Assembly: GCA_035235625.1 (NCBI GenBank)
Contig: CP141140.1
Coordinates: 14,032,685 to 14,096,684, forward strand
From: Saururus chinensis
Lineage: Eukaryota > Streptophyta > Magnoliopsida > Piperales > Saururaceae
Reading direction: 5' to 3'
DNA length: 64,000 bases
Shown here: positions 10,468 through 22,881 of the stretch, piece by piece
Layout: each line of letters begins with the position of its first letter
Position numbering within the stretch: the stretch's first letter is position 1
Program-made: the position numbers and the translations under genes
The notes under the pieces: model-generated
The model's input: only the letters and a program-made list of their open reading frames with translations
What the model was told of the DNA's origin: nothing
Database searches by the model: none

Positions 10468-11775
10468 TCAGCAGCTCATCACGGCACAGTTATAAACAAA
10501 ACTCCCTGAAGGTTTGCTGGCAAGCAAATTCCAATTGGGAGGACTGTCTGTTGGAACCCAGGAATTCAATTCAATGGTCCCTCCGCCCAGCCCCCTCGGG
10601 CCACCAACAACTATAAGACGATCACCGCAAGCCCTGAATGCGAGGCCCCACCCGTTCATCGAAACTGCACTCTCCGGCAGTCTCCCAAGCGTGGACCACG
10701 AATTTGTTCTCTTATTGTACTTTCGCAGCTCCATCCCAGTGTAATCTGCTGCATACAATTCATCATTCACAACAGCAAGAAGCGAAGGTGGCTCTGTCGC
10801 CGTTCTCCTGGCAGGGGCCATATTTTCTATGAGTCTCCAAGTCCTAGTCTTCAGATCAAATTCTTCTCCACAAGTCAGAAGAGAGCCATTGTTATTATTA
10901 TTATGATTATGATTATTATTATTGTTACTATTATTATTATTATTACCATTATTCCCTCCTTCTGGGTTAGTAGTATTCCCACCAACGACATAAAATTTCT
11001 TATCCATGAAGAACCCGGAGCACATCTTCCTCGGCCTGTTCATGCTTGGAAGGGTCTCCCAAGTCCTCTCCTCCGAATTGTAGAGCTCTGCCGAGCTTAG
11101 GATTGTTCCAGAACCATCACATCCCCCAGCAAGAATCGCAATCTCCCCAAGGCTGGCCGAGCCAAATAAGCTTCGGGGAGTGTTCATCATCATCCCTGAC
11201 GACCATGAATTCGTTAATATGCTGTATCTCAATATGATATGGGTAGGGAATTCCATACCAAATACAAGAAGCTCCGTCCCCACGGCCAGGGACTCCTTGT
11301 CGGAGCACATGAAGCAGTTGCTGGGAGGCATCCGAGGCAGGTGCATCCAGCGCCGGTGATTCGGGTCGAAGGCCTCCCATTCGAGGACGTTGCAAGAGAA
11401 GTACACCCAGTGCTCGACGATGCCTGCCTTGCGGCGGAGTTTGTAAATTTCGCCCGTGCGGAAGAGGCTCCGGAAGCTCCGGTTGAGGGAGGAGAGAGCC
11501 CAGTAGTCGGAGCGGGAGCAGCGGAGGAGGCAGTTGATGGACATGTCTCGGCCCAGGTTGGGGATGAGGGAATTGGTGTCCGGTGACTGCTGGCTATCGT
11601 CATCGTTGTCGCCAACCCGGCGGCGCGAACGGCCATCGGTGCTGCTGTCAGGAGCCCGGCGCTGCTGGCCACTGGGAGGCACGCAGAAATTCATGAAGAC
11701 CCAGCTGGGTTCTTGCTCGCAGGAGCTCGGTGGCAGCCTCCTCGAAACCAGGCAGGACGACTGACCCTCCAACAT
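10468..11775 (-). CDS. F-box/kelch-repeat protein, SKIP11-like, complete
   Basis: This is a predicted SCF ubiquitin-ligase adaptor of 435 residues in one coding exon. I start it at ATG 11775 (MLEGQSSCLVSRRLPPSSCE), which matches the N-terminus I recall for SKIP11-type proteins. The open frame extends 26 codons upstream but has no ATG there. The F-box lies at about residues 68-112 (NLGRDMSINCLLRC...SLNRSFRSL). Kelch repeats run from about 125 to 415, with AILAGGCD, FYVVGG and RLIVVGGP as the glycine-pair strands. Residues about 275-297 form an asparagine-rich insert (mixed Asn, Gly, Ser, His) inside the propeller, absent from the paralogue at 1-886. Length and layout fit the family. The two copies lie about 9.6 kb apart on the same strand, so they are a proximal duplication. 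Confidence 0.93.
   Translation of the reverse strand: MLEGQSSCLVSRRLPPSSCEQEPSWVFMNFCVPPSGQQRRAPDSSTDGRSRRRVGDNDDDSQQSPDTNSLIPNLGRDMSINCLLRCSRSDYWALSSLNRSFRSLFRTGEIYKLRRKAGIVEHWVYFSCNVLEWEAFDPNHRRWMHLPRMPPSNCFMCSDKESLAVGTELLVFGMEFPTHIILRYSILTNSWSSGMMMNTPRSLFGSASLGEIAILAGGCDGSGTILSSAELYNSEERTWETLPSMNRPRKMCSGFFMDKKFYVVGGNTTNPEGGNNGNNNNNSNNNNNHNHNNNNNGSLLTCGEEFDLKTRTWRLIENMAPARRTATEPPSLLAVVNDELYAADYTGMELRKYNKRTNSWSTLGRLPESAVSMNGWGLAFRACGDRLIVVGGPRGLGGGTIELNSWVPTDSPPNWNLLASKPSGSFVYNCAVMSC
10881..10956 (-). repeat. ATT/AAT trinucleotide repeat coding for an Asn-rich tract
   Basis: An imperfect trinucleotide run in the coding exon of the F-box/kelch gene. It keeps the frame and inserts about 25 mostly asparagine residues between two kelch repeats, where the neighbouring paralogue has only a short GGNNEAP link. 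Confidence 0.9.
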
Positions 11776-12830
11776 GTTATCCGGCAATCTGCCCTGGATG
11801 TCCAGAAAGGCAGAGACTATCCTCTCTCCCGAAACCAATCCGGCGAAATCCAATTCCTCACTGCTCTATCTTTCTCCTCCCAACAACGAAAACCCTTATC
11901 ACCCTTCCAAATGTCCAATTAAAAACTCCAAAATGAGAAAGAAAGCAGTTGGGCCGCTTCAAAATGTGCAAAAAAAATTCGATCTTTTGTCTGAAATTGA
12001 TCAGAAAAAATAAATAAAATGACCGTTGTCTCGGCGATTAATTGATAAAAACAATCCCCAACCCGCTCCAGAAGGTGAAGAAACTGCCTAATCTAGCTGG
12101 ATTGCCGATCGGCACAAAAACAATGGGTTTCTTCAATCCAATAACCGTTTCAAACATCCATTTCGCCAGTAGATGAGATAAAGAGACAAGTTACAAGCAG
12201 GACCAAATAAAAAACAGCACCAGGCGGAGAGGGGAGAAAGCCGCTGAGAATGGAGGCGATCCAATGAAATCAGATCTTACAAAGCCCACAAGCTCGTCTT
12301 CCAAAGAAGAAATATCCAATTTCCATCCATAGAATTTCCTTTTTTCCTTAATAAGAAAAGATAAGTTGATGGGTGTGAGTATTTCAGGAAAGTTTTCTAT
12401 CTTTTGTGTTTCTCCTCTATATTAATTTTTTTCTTCCCCTTTGCCTATCAAAATCTGCGAAAGCAACTAACAACAACAACCAAAAACAACCCGGGATTAA
12501 AGCAAAAACCAGGAGAGTGACTTACGATTGGATTACAGGGAGAGAGCAAGGAGGGAGGAGAAAGAGGAGAGAGACGAGGTTCGGTCTTACAGATTTTTCT
12601 TTGAAAGAAGGATAGTTTTTTCAGTTGTTTCTTCTTCGTCCTTGGCCCGACTTTCTCTGCAAATCAGAACTGAAATCTGGAGGGGCCGGGATTGGTCTTC
12701 TGGTTGGGGTCGGAGGGAGAGGGACGGGAGGGGAGGGCCTGGCTTTGTTTCCTCTCTCTGTCTCGCCGCTGATGATGGTCTCTCCACTCCACACCTGGAG
12801 ACCTTTTAGTTTAATCTCCACCCTTCCCAC
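11776..12830 (-). promoter_or_regulatory. 5' leader and promoter region of the F-box/kelch gene
   Basis: On the minus strand a donor-like AATC|GTAAGTCA (GT at 12525-12524) follows a CT-rich stretch (12540-12790), typical of a plant 5' UTR exon. A possible acceptor (GATAGAGCAG, ending at 11861) would put a 5' UTR intron at about 11861-12525. The acceptor is weak and another AG may be used. Confidence 0.4.
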
Positions 12831-15800
12831 CTCTTGTTCTGGGCCTTTTTCCTTTGTCAGAATCGGTGGTCCCCGCGTGGCCCCACGGCGAGCCCGCCGT
12901 TCCGGGCCGCAGCCGTCGAAGTTTCGAAACCGTTTCAGAAGGGCGGGAGGAGGCGGTCGTAAAGCGATTGGGACCCGAGACTTGAGAGCCAGTCAGCCGA
13001 CTCAGCCCGGCCCAGCTTCAGACCGTGACACGCAACACAAAAGTGGGGGAGAACGGCGTTTTGGAAAGTGATGCAGATCCGTCTCAGACACGGCTTTTTC
13101 ATTATCTTTTCTAACACGCGATTACTTGCACGACTGGAAGAACCCCGTCAATTCGTAGTCCCCAACGCTGAAAGACGACGCATTTTAATCACCTTGTTTC
13201 TCCAAAAAACATGTTTACCTCGGTTTTACTTGTTCATCCATCCAAGCCTCGCAAAGCATCGGAATAATTTTGTTTTCATCCCACCAAACGCATACATCAC
13301 GAGGGCCATAAATTAACGGCAGGGATTGTTCACTTGCAACCACATGGTAGTCAGGGCTGTGCATGGTCCCATATATGGCCGCGTTGTTCCCATACTTCTT
13401 TGGGCAACCACCTGAGGCTTAGTGATTAACAGCTATAACCAGCGCAAAGGTCTTGAAGTAAATTCCAAAACTTGCCCACTTTCCTTCGCACCCATTTCCG
13501 TCAGTAAACGACATTTATGATTTACACCATTTGCACCCCTTAGCTCCATAAAATAATATGTCCCTGCCTTCTTTTATTTCCCTTCATCTCCACCCAATTA
13601 AGCCACAGCATGAGCTGTATCTATTAAATGGAAATTCGTCTTAATATTCATTAGTAAATACAGCAACAGCCTTTTATTAGAAGCTACAAATGAATAACTC
13701 ACCCACCCGCCTCACAAAGTACCTTCTCTGTAGTTTTTCCTTGAATGTTGTCTGCCAACACACATGCAGAAAGAAAATGGAAACTTCCACCACTTGTCTA
13801 TAATTATTACAGCGTAACTATCTATTTCATTTCGAATAAACTTTGCCCGTCTATGATATCATGTTCATTGTATGACAGGTGGACCTGTGAGGCTTTTGAG
13901 AAAAAATACAGCAGGTAGGTCCGACTCTCTGGGCAAATGCATGCTTAATGGACATGGAATCTCAATGGGTATGGGAAGAGAAGCCTGATGCATGAATTTA
14001 TCAGCGATTTGCTGCATATATTAATTCGTTTTGCCAACAGTACTGGCCATGTCATCTCTCATGGGAGGCTAGGCTCCCCCAAAGTCAAAAAGATCCAGGA
14101 AATGACGTTTCGCTACTTGCTCTGACTGTAATTAGACATTAATTAACGATTGTTAATTTCAACAAGTACGAATATGTGTTATTAATCGTAAAATAATAAT
14201 GTATTCATGGCTATGCTACGGAGTAGTACAGTTGAATTCGTGGGTTCTTGTCTGAACTTTCTCATGGCCGCCCTTTCGGAGAAGAAAATGGAGAGCAATA
14301 CACAACTTTTAGATGCTTGTAGAGTTGGTCAAGAAATTTACTTCGGTAGACGTTAAGAGACTTAAGAGGCGTGTGGGTTTTTGGTACATGTAACAAGCCA
14401 TAAGAGTTCAAAACGGGAACTCTATTGCAAAGCTTCTCCTCAACCATTTTGGCCCTTGAAGTAAGTCATAAGAAGTTTAATTAAATGCCTGTCATTATGT
14501 TATACAATATCAACTTTCCATTCTATCAACACCATAATTACCCATGGAATGGCCTTACGTGGAAAGAAAATTAGGCAAACATCCATTGCTCCCTAACATA
14601 CACTTTGAGCCAAAAAAAAAAAAAAAAAGGCTTGACTTCTTGTGCTGATGGTCTGGGCCCCCGCTCCACCCCGTAAATCATAATCAGACGCCTTGGCTGG
14701 CAAGAGACCTTAATCACCAATTCATTCTTTCCAGCCTAGATTGACTAAAACTAGCGGCCTTCATACATTGATTCTCGTGCTTCTTTATTTCTTGTTGATC
14801 AAAAGTGAACTGCAACGTTTGTTTCTATCAAAATCGGCTCAGATGAGGAATTTTCTCGTGCAAATGCAATGCAAATTGATGTACGCAACCAGGATGGAAA
14901 AGATTGTTAGCTACCATATAGAAAATTTGGAAAATGATTCCAAGTAGCTGATCGAAAGGACGAGGAGCTAAGATGACACGTTAGAATAAGCCATACAACG
15001 TCAAGGTTTCAGTTTCATCCGTTGAGCCCACATTAGCAAGCTTCATATATATTCTTATTTATGTAGTGGTTTCTGAGGAGAAAAGTTGTCTGATTAATTA
15101 ACAGTAGTACCGACGTCACCTACACATATTTGGTGTGTGTATATATATTAAATGCTGCCAAACAGGACTTAAATTATAAATTGCAGAACAACCGACCTTG
15201 GCTAAAATGTCTGGGAATCAAATAATTAACCTTTTATTTACTGATATGGGACATTAGAGATATAAGACCCCACTCCAAATAATGAGAGAACCTGATTCTC
15301 ATTTTCCCACTTACTGGCATTTCAGTTTTACACTCGGGGCATATTTTCACATGTTCAAGAAAATATATATTCCAGCTAGACCTGTTCATCGTACAATGAA
15401 CACTTTAAAAAGGGAACAAACCCTAGTTCCAATCATAACATGTTGCCACTTCATCGCGGGGCCCAGCTCGTGCCATGCAACAGTGTCCAGTAGTAGAAAT
15501 ATTTACCTCTGTGGGACACGTACGGCATGGACCACCGCCCTACGACTTGAGGAAGGATCTGTAATTTTTTTGTCAAAAAGAAGTACCAAAGAAGTTCGGT
15601 GTTTCAGTTAAAAGTTGCTCAACAGTATGGCAGGGACATTACTGAGGGATCGTCCTTGAGGCAAAGTGAAACAAACAAGTGCAAGAGTTTGGGATTATTT
15701 TCATGATTCAGATGTCAAAAGTCTACTTAATTAGGATAGCTTGAAGGCTTGATAGCCTAATTCTGGTCTGGCCAGATATTTTGTTGTTACTTGTTAGTCA

Positions 15801-18049
15801 GTTTGTTGATTACACTTTGCTGGAGTTCCCCACCGTTCGAAGCTCTCATGCGTCTAAACAGGAGAGAAGAGATCCAAAATGTGACGTCCTTTTCTGTGAT
15901 TCTAATTTATTTGTGAACAGATCGGGTGGGCCTTTTGTTTACCATTACATGCAATTTCAGTTATATATTTTTGCTGAACAATGTTACGTTGACGTCAAGG
16001 TTTATATGCAATAAATTAAGTAATTTAATTATTTAGACACCCTTAATTCGTAGGGTTTTCATTACATGTAGAGTTTTAGTTGCTGAAACATATTTTTTTG
16101 TGGACAAGTTTAAGAAAACTGTCATTATAATCAGCACAAAAGATTTATTCTATTTGCATTCCAAACGAAGCTCTGATTGTACGAACCAAGATTTACTGTA
16201 GCTTTCCGGTTCCGAGTGGGTGAGGAATAAGTTTTTGCCCAAAATTGGCTTGGGTTTCAGCACCCGATGCCCTGTACTTACGTCAACTAGTACGCAAGAC
16301 CGGCTTGAGACAAATGGAGGCCTAAGGCGACATTTTAAGTATTTTATTTTTATATTTAATAAATTTAAAATATATTTTTTTTATATTTTAAGATTTAAAA
16401 TTATTAATTAAGTTATTACACATATTTTAGTAATAGGAGATATTTAGCTAGCGGGCTAATGTATCCTATCCCATAGTTAGAACATGGTATGGGCTCAATC
16501 TCATCGATTTTAAATTACATGGTTAGTGGTTTAGGATTTGGAGCGCATATTTTAGAATGAGGTGTTAGTCCTTTGGGATTTCGTATGTGTATTTTAGATT
16601 ACCCTATTACTCAATGCGAAAGCGATTTCTAAACTCATACATTTCAAATCCCAACTTATAACATGAAATAGCCTTTACTTGTGGATTTTCAATTTCGACC
16701 CCAACTCATGTGATTTGTAAATGCACGCATCGGGCCAGGGGTCTCTCTTTTGTCATATTCTCCTTTATAACCTCTTAAAAAGAAAATTTTGTCAAAGGCC
16801 AAGGATGACGACCTTACCATTGCTGGGCCAAGGGGCCAAAAGCTAGCCGTTGGTGGCCGGTGATCAGCGGCAGCGCCGGCGACCAGTGGCGCTGCCGCTG
16901 ATCATAACGCACAGAAACAAAGGGAAAAAGAGGGACATGCAGAGTTTCACCTCATGCCGGCGAAGGAGGGATAGGGAGGCCGGGATGGTAGTGCTCGGAC
17001 ATCGTCCTAGTTAGGGCGAAGACATGGTCGGGGCGACAACGGATCAAGAGAAGGAAGAGTGGGCAATTTTGTTGAGCTAACATGGGAAAAGATGCAAGAG
17101 AAGGGCGGACTTCCAGTGGGGCCAGGTCAGGGTGGCAGTGGTGCCAGGCCAAGGCCGGCCGGATGGAAGCCGGCGACCAGCAGTGGCATCGCCTCTGGCC
17201 TCATAGAAGGAAGGGGTAGTTCCCTTCCTCTATTCCACTTCTAGGTCGGGCGCTCCAATTTTTTTTTTAATTTCTCATTCTCTTCCTTTCTTTATGTTTC
17301 TATTCTCCTTTGCGTCTCTTCATTTTCTCTCCCGTTTTCTCACCGAAAGTTCTTGTGGCGCATCGAGGCCCCATGACTTGCGACTAAATACCACTATCGA
17401 CTCTATGATTACGAATATAAAGGTCAATCATGAAAACAAATACACCAAAACGTCAAATTTTCATGTAAAAATACTAGCAAAAATAGCAAAAAATTTACAA
17501 AAAATTAGAGAAAAATTGAGGATGTTACACATATGCAAATGGTAAAGTGCATATAATATCATCTTATTATAGACTGATCATTTATTTTTATTTATCCAAC
17601 TAAGATTTGAGGAATTAATATTTTTTATCTTGTGTTTAGATAAAAGTTGAATTTTGTCGTGTATTTTATCATGCATTCTAAAAACCTATGATTCTAGTAT
17701 GTAGTCTCAAATTGAGCATTTAAAATGCAGGATTTTAGTCGGCATTTTGAAATAAAAATTTTGAAATATATCATTTTAAAATACAAACGACTAACGCCCT
17801 ATTACGTCAACTAGTACGGAGTTTGTTCCGCTTACTGACCTTGCTATAAATAAAATACTCCAATAAAGAAAATATCAGTAACTACGACCATACTTCGATG
17901 CATGGATATGATCTTATTATTACATCGAGTTCCCACCGGCTGTTGGTTTTATAAAGAACATCATGTAGGCCCGTACAAACAAGTATTTGAAAATACATAT
18001 TTTATTAATAATTATTTTATATTCTCTTTATTTTATATTAATAATTTTA
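12831..18049. other. Gene-free intergenic stretch
   Basis: Scattered open frames under 110 codons show no recognisable domain. 12850-12990 is GC-rich, next to the F-box promoter. 16740-17350 is an island of higher GC with a perfect hairpin, flanked by AT-rich sequence, and may be an eroded transposon. No tRNA or other RNA gene was recognised. Confidence 0.5.
16861..16904. repeat. Perfect 17-bp inverted repeat (hairpin)
   Basis: The arm TGATCAGCGGCAGCGCC (16861-16877) is matched exactly by its reverse complement at 16888-16904, across a 10-base GC-rich loop. No flanking gene explains it. Confidence 0.9.
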
Positions 18050-19867
18050 TTTTAAAATATAGTAATTTTTTATGAGAAGAACCAACCATAACAACCAATC
18101 ACAAGAACAATATATCACATGAGTTGGCAAGAAAAACCGAGTGAGGAAAGTTATTATGCCACTAAAAATCGAGTGAGGAAGATCATCATGCCACATCCTG
18201 CTACAACTTAAGTTCCTCACTAAACGAGCTAGCAAATGAGCCACATGGCTATCCTCCCTTTTGATAAAACTGAAGCTCACCAATTAGAAGCAATGAAGCT
18301 GAGATGTGACCCCACAAGCTTTCTATAGGCTTGTTGTCTTGGAGGGCCTTGATGATGTTTAGGGAGTCCCCTTCAAATACCATGTCAGAGATTCCCTTCT
18401 TCAAAGCCAGGGAGATAACTAGGGAGGTAGCCAACACTTCAATGTCTTGGGCATCTACCACCCCTTGTTCCACATAGCTGAAACAGTGAAAAATAGCATC
18501 ATTCTTATCCCAAAAAACAACGTTTGCACCTACTCCGGTGAGCCCAAGGAAAAGAGCCCCAACAAAGTTTATTTTGACAACACCAATGTGAGTGCGCACA
18601 TTGTCACGGAGGCGCCTGAGAACCACCATTTGTGTGGCACTCACAAGGCCAAATAGCCAAGTGAGTAAGCCTTTCTTTGTCAAAGTCATGGCCATGTATT
18701 ATTCGACCAAGCGTTAAGCCCGTAAAGCTAAGTAACAAACTCATCCCAAGTTGGATGTACAAATGTGCCAAGACATTTCCCAAGCAAGCTAGCTAGAGGG
18801 GGACACAACCTTGCATGCACATATCCAACTTAGGCAACTCGGACATCTGAATATTTCATCTCAACCAAATGCACATAAGTGTCATTCTTTCCTACAAGAC
18901 CATAAGGTCAGACAACTGCCCCATAGGTCGAGAGCCCCATCCCCTCGGTGGAAAAGGCTCCTGGCATGATGGCTAGCAACCCAATAATCCTACATTGTCT
19001 TCTGAGACAGCCGGTTGCAAGGTTATGCATCATACTAACAACTCATACTTTTCAGCTCACCGAGTTCCCATATATAGCGTAAGAGATTTCTTGTATTCTG
19101 TTAGTGTGACAACCAAAGTGGTTATACGTGCATTGTCCCTCCAAAGATTGTCAAACAACCCCAATTACTCCACAAGACTCTCCAATACTATTTAGGGGGA
19201 ATGGGACACCTTCAGACTCCAAATATGTGCAACATGACCAAGTGTCCCAACATTGCCAACTATGTGTGTGCATCATTGCGTACATTCTGCACAACATTGC
19301 GCACACGTGTTGAGCAACGTTGTGGGCCTTCCCACCTTAGCTAGCAAAACCAAGTTGAAAGCCTAATGTCTCTGAAGCCCAGTCTCCATGAAACTTAAAC
19401 CAACAAAGTCTATCCCACCTTATCCATTAGACCTTCCTTTCACAATTTTTTTGACCTTACCAAAAATTATTGAGTAGAGCCTGAAGATCAACACATAGGG
19501 ATATTGGCAGCAAGAAGCAACTCATGGTGTAAGTGGGCATAGAAACAGCCACGGCTTTGATCAACACCTTTTTTCTAGCTTGTGATAGATACTTAAGGTT
19601 TGAATTGTTCATCCTTGCCCACACTTTGCCAATTAGATCCTTAAAGGCTGATTTATGAGATGTCCCGACAAAGGAGGGAAGACCCAAGTACTTGTCATAA
19701 TGCTCGATCTGATGGACCCCTAGGCGGCTTTTGATAGACTCCTTCACCTCCTCACTGGTGTTTTCGCTCAAGAAAAGAGTAATTTTCTCCTTATTCAACT
19801 TTTGGCCCAAGGCAAGTTCATAAAGCTACATAATCTCATTAATCTTATTGCAATCAGCCACACTAGC

Positions 19868-22800
19868 TGTAAGATCCCTAAACTTGAACCAGTTTATTTT
19901 TATTCAATTTATTTTTGAATGTGGGTTTAATGCAAATTCTGATCGGTTTTGTCTATTTTCCTAAGATATAAAATAATTATTTCAAAAATTTTAAACTTAA
20001 ATTTGGGTTTAAATTAAGCAAGTTTTCCATTACTAGTAGAAAATTATATTTTTACCCCACAAACCTATTAGGTTTACCCCAACATTTACTATCAAAAGAA
20101 TGACACAACCATTTTCCCAATTGGGAAATGGCTGAGAAAAGGAATTTAGGAGCCTAATCCCCATTTTTCAAAAAGAGAATGGAGATCAAGGTATAATTTT
20201 GCTTAATTTTCACTAATCTCTTAGGGTTTTTATTAAATTTTCCAAACTTCTTCTTTTGCTTTGGTTTAATCTCGATTTTTACTAAAAAAACTACTGATTT
20301 GAACTTCTATTTTAAACCCTAAAGATGAGAATTTCTTTTTTGGGTTCTTGAACCCTAGATCTACTAGATTTTGAAAGATTTAGATATTTTAAATCGGATT
20401 TATGATGATATTAATCAAAATCATATGTTGGATAGGTTTTGAAGGTGTTAGATGAGCTATTTCAAGTGAGGAAACTTGTTTAAGGTAAATGTTTTCACCC
20501 CAAACATTGCTATGATTTCGGATTTGAGTTTGAAAGAGTTTTGAAGTGGGTTCCATAGTTATGAGCTTTAATGGTGATTTGATAAAGGCTTAATCTTTAA
20601 TGAAATTTCTTAGGGTTTTTGTCTAGTAATGGCTAGATTTGATGTTCTTTAAGCATGGATTGGATTATTAAGATGTTTGGGAGTGTAATTTGGTAGTTTA
20701 AGATTTGTATTTGAAGTTTCGGTTTTGATTTCGAAGTGGGGAAGACGAACCAAAGATTGTCGTTATGGTGACCGAATGGCCTGGCAGTTAATTGAACAAC
20801 CATGCATTCCAACAGCCCTAAAGGGCGTTGGAACGCCAACACTGCAGTTCGGCTAATTTTGTGTATTTAGCTCATTCTAGTGTTTTTACTTTTGAGTATC
20901 ATTTCTTATTACTTAAATGAGTAATATATGTTATGATAAACTACTGGAATGACATGATATTGATGTTTAAAATTATGAATAATATTTAAGTATTATGTAA
21001 AATTGTATGTTGTTGGCTAAACGTGTTATAATTGCTTATCTTGAATCCATGATTGAATGATTTCTTATGTTTTAAGCATGATTCCGACAAGATTATAGCA
21101 TGAGAATGGACTAGTATATCGTTATATAATATTTTTAAATTATGAGTGGATGATGGTGTCATGTCTAACTTCAAGTGTGGTGTGTATAAGCTTATATAGG
21201 TCTACCATGAGGTTGCACTTGACATGATTGATGTTTTTCGATGGGTTTCACTCATGATTTCAGTTAAAAACCATGACTTGATGTTAAAAAACATATGTGT
21301 GGTGTCTTCTGAGTTATCTACAATGCATGATTATATGTTTAGAAATTAATGTTTCTATCTAGAACACACACATGTGGGTAATCATGGTAATTGTTGTTAT
21401 TTATGATTAAATATGATGCATGTGGGGCTAATGGGAGTGCGTTCCATGAATTAGAATTAATGTAGAAATTGCTCACGTATATACCATGTTGCATGCATCA
21501 TGAAACAAATTTGTGAATGAGACTTTACCGAGTTTAGAAAATGTTGGCCAATTGGATACAACTGTTAAAGAATTGCTTGTTGGGTTAATTGATTAGAGGC
21601 TTATTAATTCAATTTTACGTTCGAAATGACAGTGTTTTACGTCCAGAAGGATGAGATTTTACGTCCCTTAAGGACGAGTTTCCTCCTTAGGTTGAGAAAA
21701 GCGGCAATGTTATAAGGAAATAAATTATTGAGACCATATAGACCCTGAGAATTCAGGCTAATGTAGCTAAGTGCACCAACTTAGTACGGGGTATTCTTCC
21801 CAGTTCAAAATTTTACATAAACTGCAAAATTCCTTTAGACCTTCCTATTAGGGATTGTTTAGAGTGAGAAGGGACTGATTATGTTTCAGCTAATTAAGCG
21901 GGGTTGTTTTTATCGGCTTGCATGGTTATGGATATGTGCTAGAGACACTTTATATGCAGGTTGATATATGTGATGTTTATGCATTATCTGAAATGTGTGT
22001 TAGAGACACTTCTCATGCAGGTTGATGTGATATTTATGCATGATCGGAAATGTGTGTTGGAGACACTTCTAATGCAGGATTATGTGACGTTTATGAATAA
22101 TCTGAATGGGTGGTAGAAACACTTCTCATGGAGGTTATACGTGGTGATTATGAATGATGTGATGGTATGAGAATCACTTATTATACAGGATGAATGCGAT
22201 TTCAAAATGTGATTATTCATGTCATGATTAGTATATATGAGATACTTGTAAGCAAGATAATTACTTATCGATAATTAGGGGTATGGTAAGAAAATTAATT
22301 AGAAATGGGGATATTATGTGAAATGTGGATCTGAATTACCATGTTAATGTGTCGTGATTGTTTTCTTATTAACGTTACCGTATTTCAAACCTTATCGAGT
22401 TTTACTCACCCCTCTTTCTGTTTTTATTTTGGGGGGGCTGTGCAGTTGATCAGGATTCCCTGTATGAGAGACGATCAGGATATGAATGGGACTAGGCATG
22501 GATGCCTTTGGACATTGTATTGTCTTATGTTTTATGCTTTAATGATAGTAGAAAACTATGTATGGATGATTATGTTTCAGACTCGTATATATCTAATGCT
22601 TTTAGACATGTCTAAGATTTTCAAATTTTGAGCCACGTGTCGGCTCATGATTTTAAGTATGTGGGTTAAATTTGAGGATTTGTTTCAGAGATGTTATCCT
22701 TTTTTATTTTACCTTATTTCTCTTACACAAAAGACTAAAGGTGCGTGACTCCATGTTAGTTATTCACCTATTAGAGGGGTTAAGACTTCCGCAACGTGTT

Positions 22801-22881
22801 AAACTAATAATCTTGTTGCCCCCGTGCACTTCGACCGGCCCTTGGACTGGGTTTGAGTCAGGTGGGTGCCAGGGTGTGACA
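19868..22881. mobile_element. Solo LTR, about 3.0 kb, inserted in the LINE (fossil)
   Basis: The block starts TGTAAGATCCC and ends GGGTGTGACA. It is flanked by the perfect 5-bp duplication CTAGC (19863-19867 and 22882-22886). It contains no gag or pol and is read here as a solo LTR. The TGTAA...TGACA termini and the length fit large Ty3/Gypsy LTRs of plants, but no internal region is present to settle the clade. It postdates the LINE it splits. Confidence 0.78.
21934..22200. repeat. Degenerate tandem repeat inside the solo LTR
   Basis: About five units with a period of about 53-62 bp share the core TGTGYTRGAGACACTT, followed by an ATGCAGG-like motif. Core starts are near 21935, 21995, 22053, 22108 and 22161. 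Units diverge toward the right. Confidence 0.8.

Noticed and set aside
11229-11672. Open frames of 115-147 codons overlapping the F-box gene
   Set aside because: They are out-of-frame shadows of a GC-rich coding exon with low-complexity Ala/Ser/Thr content.
10468-11853. A longer 461-residue F-box/kelch frame starting at 11853
   Set aside because: The codon at 11853 is TTG, not ATG. The first in-frame ATG is at 11775 and gives the N-terminus expected for the family.
16795-16816. A stretch resembling miR169 (GCCAAGGATGAC core)
   Set aside because: Only about 12 bases match, and no precursor hairpin pairs with it.
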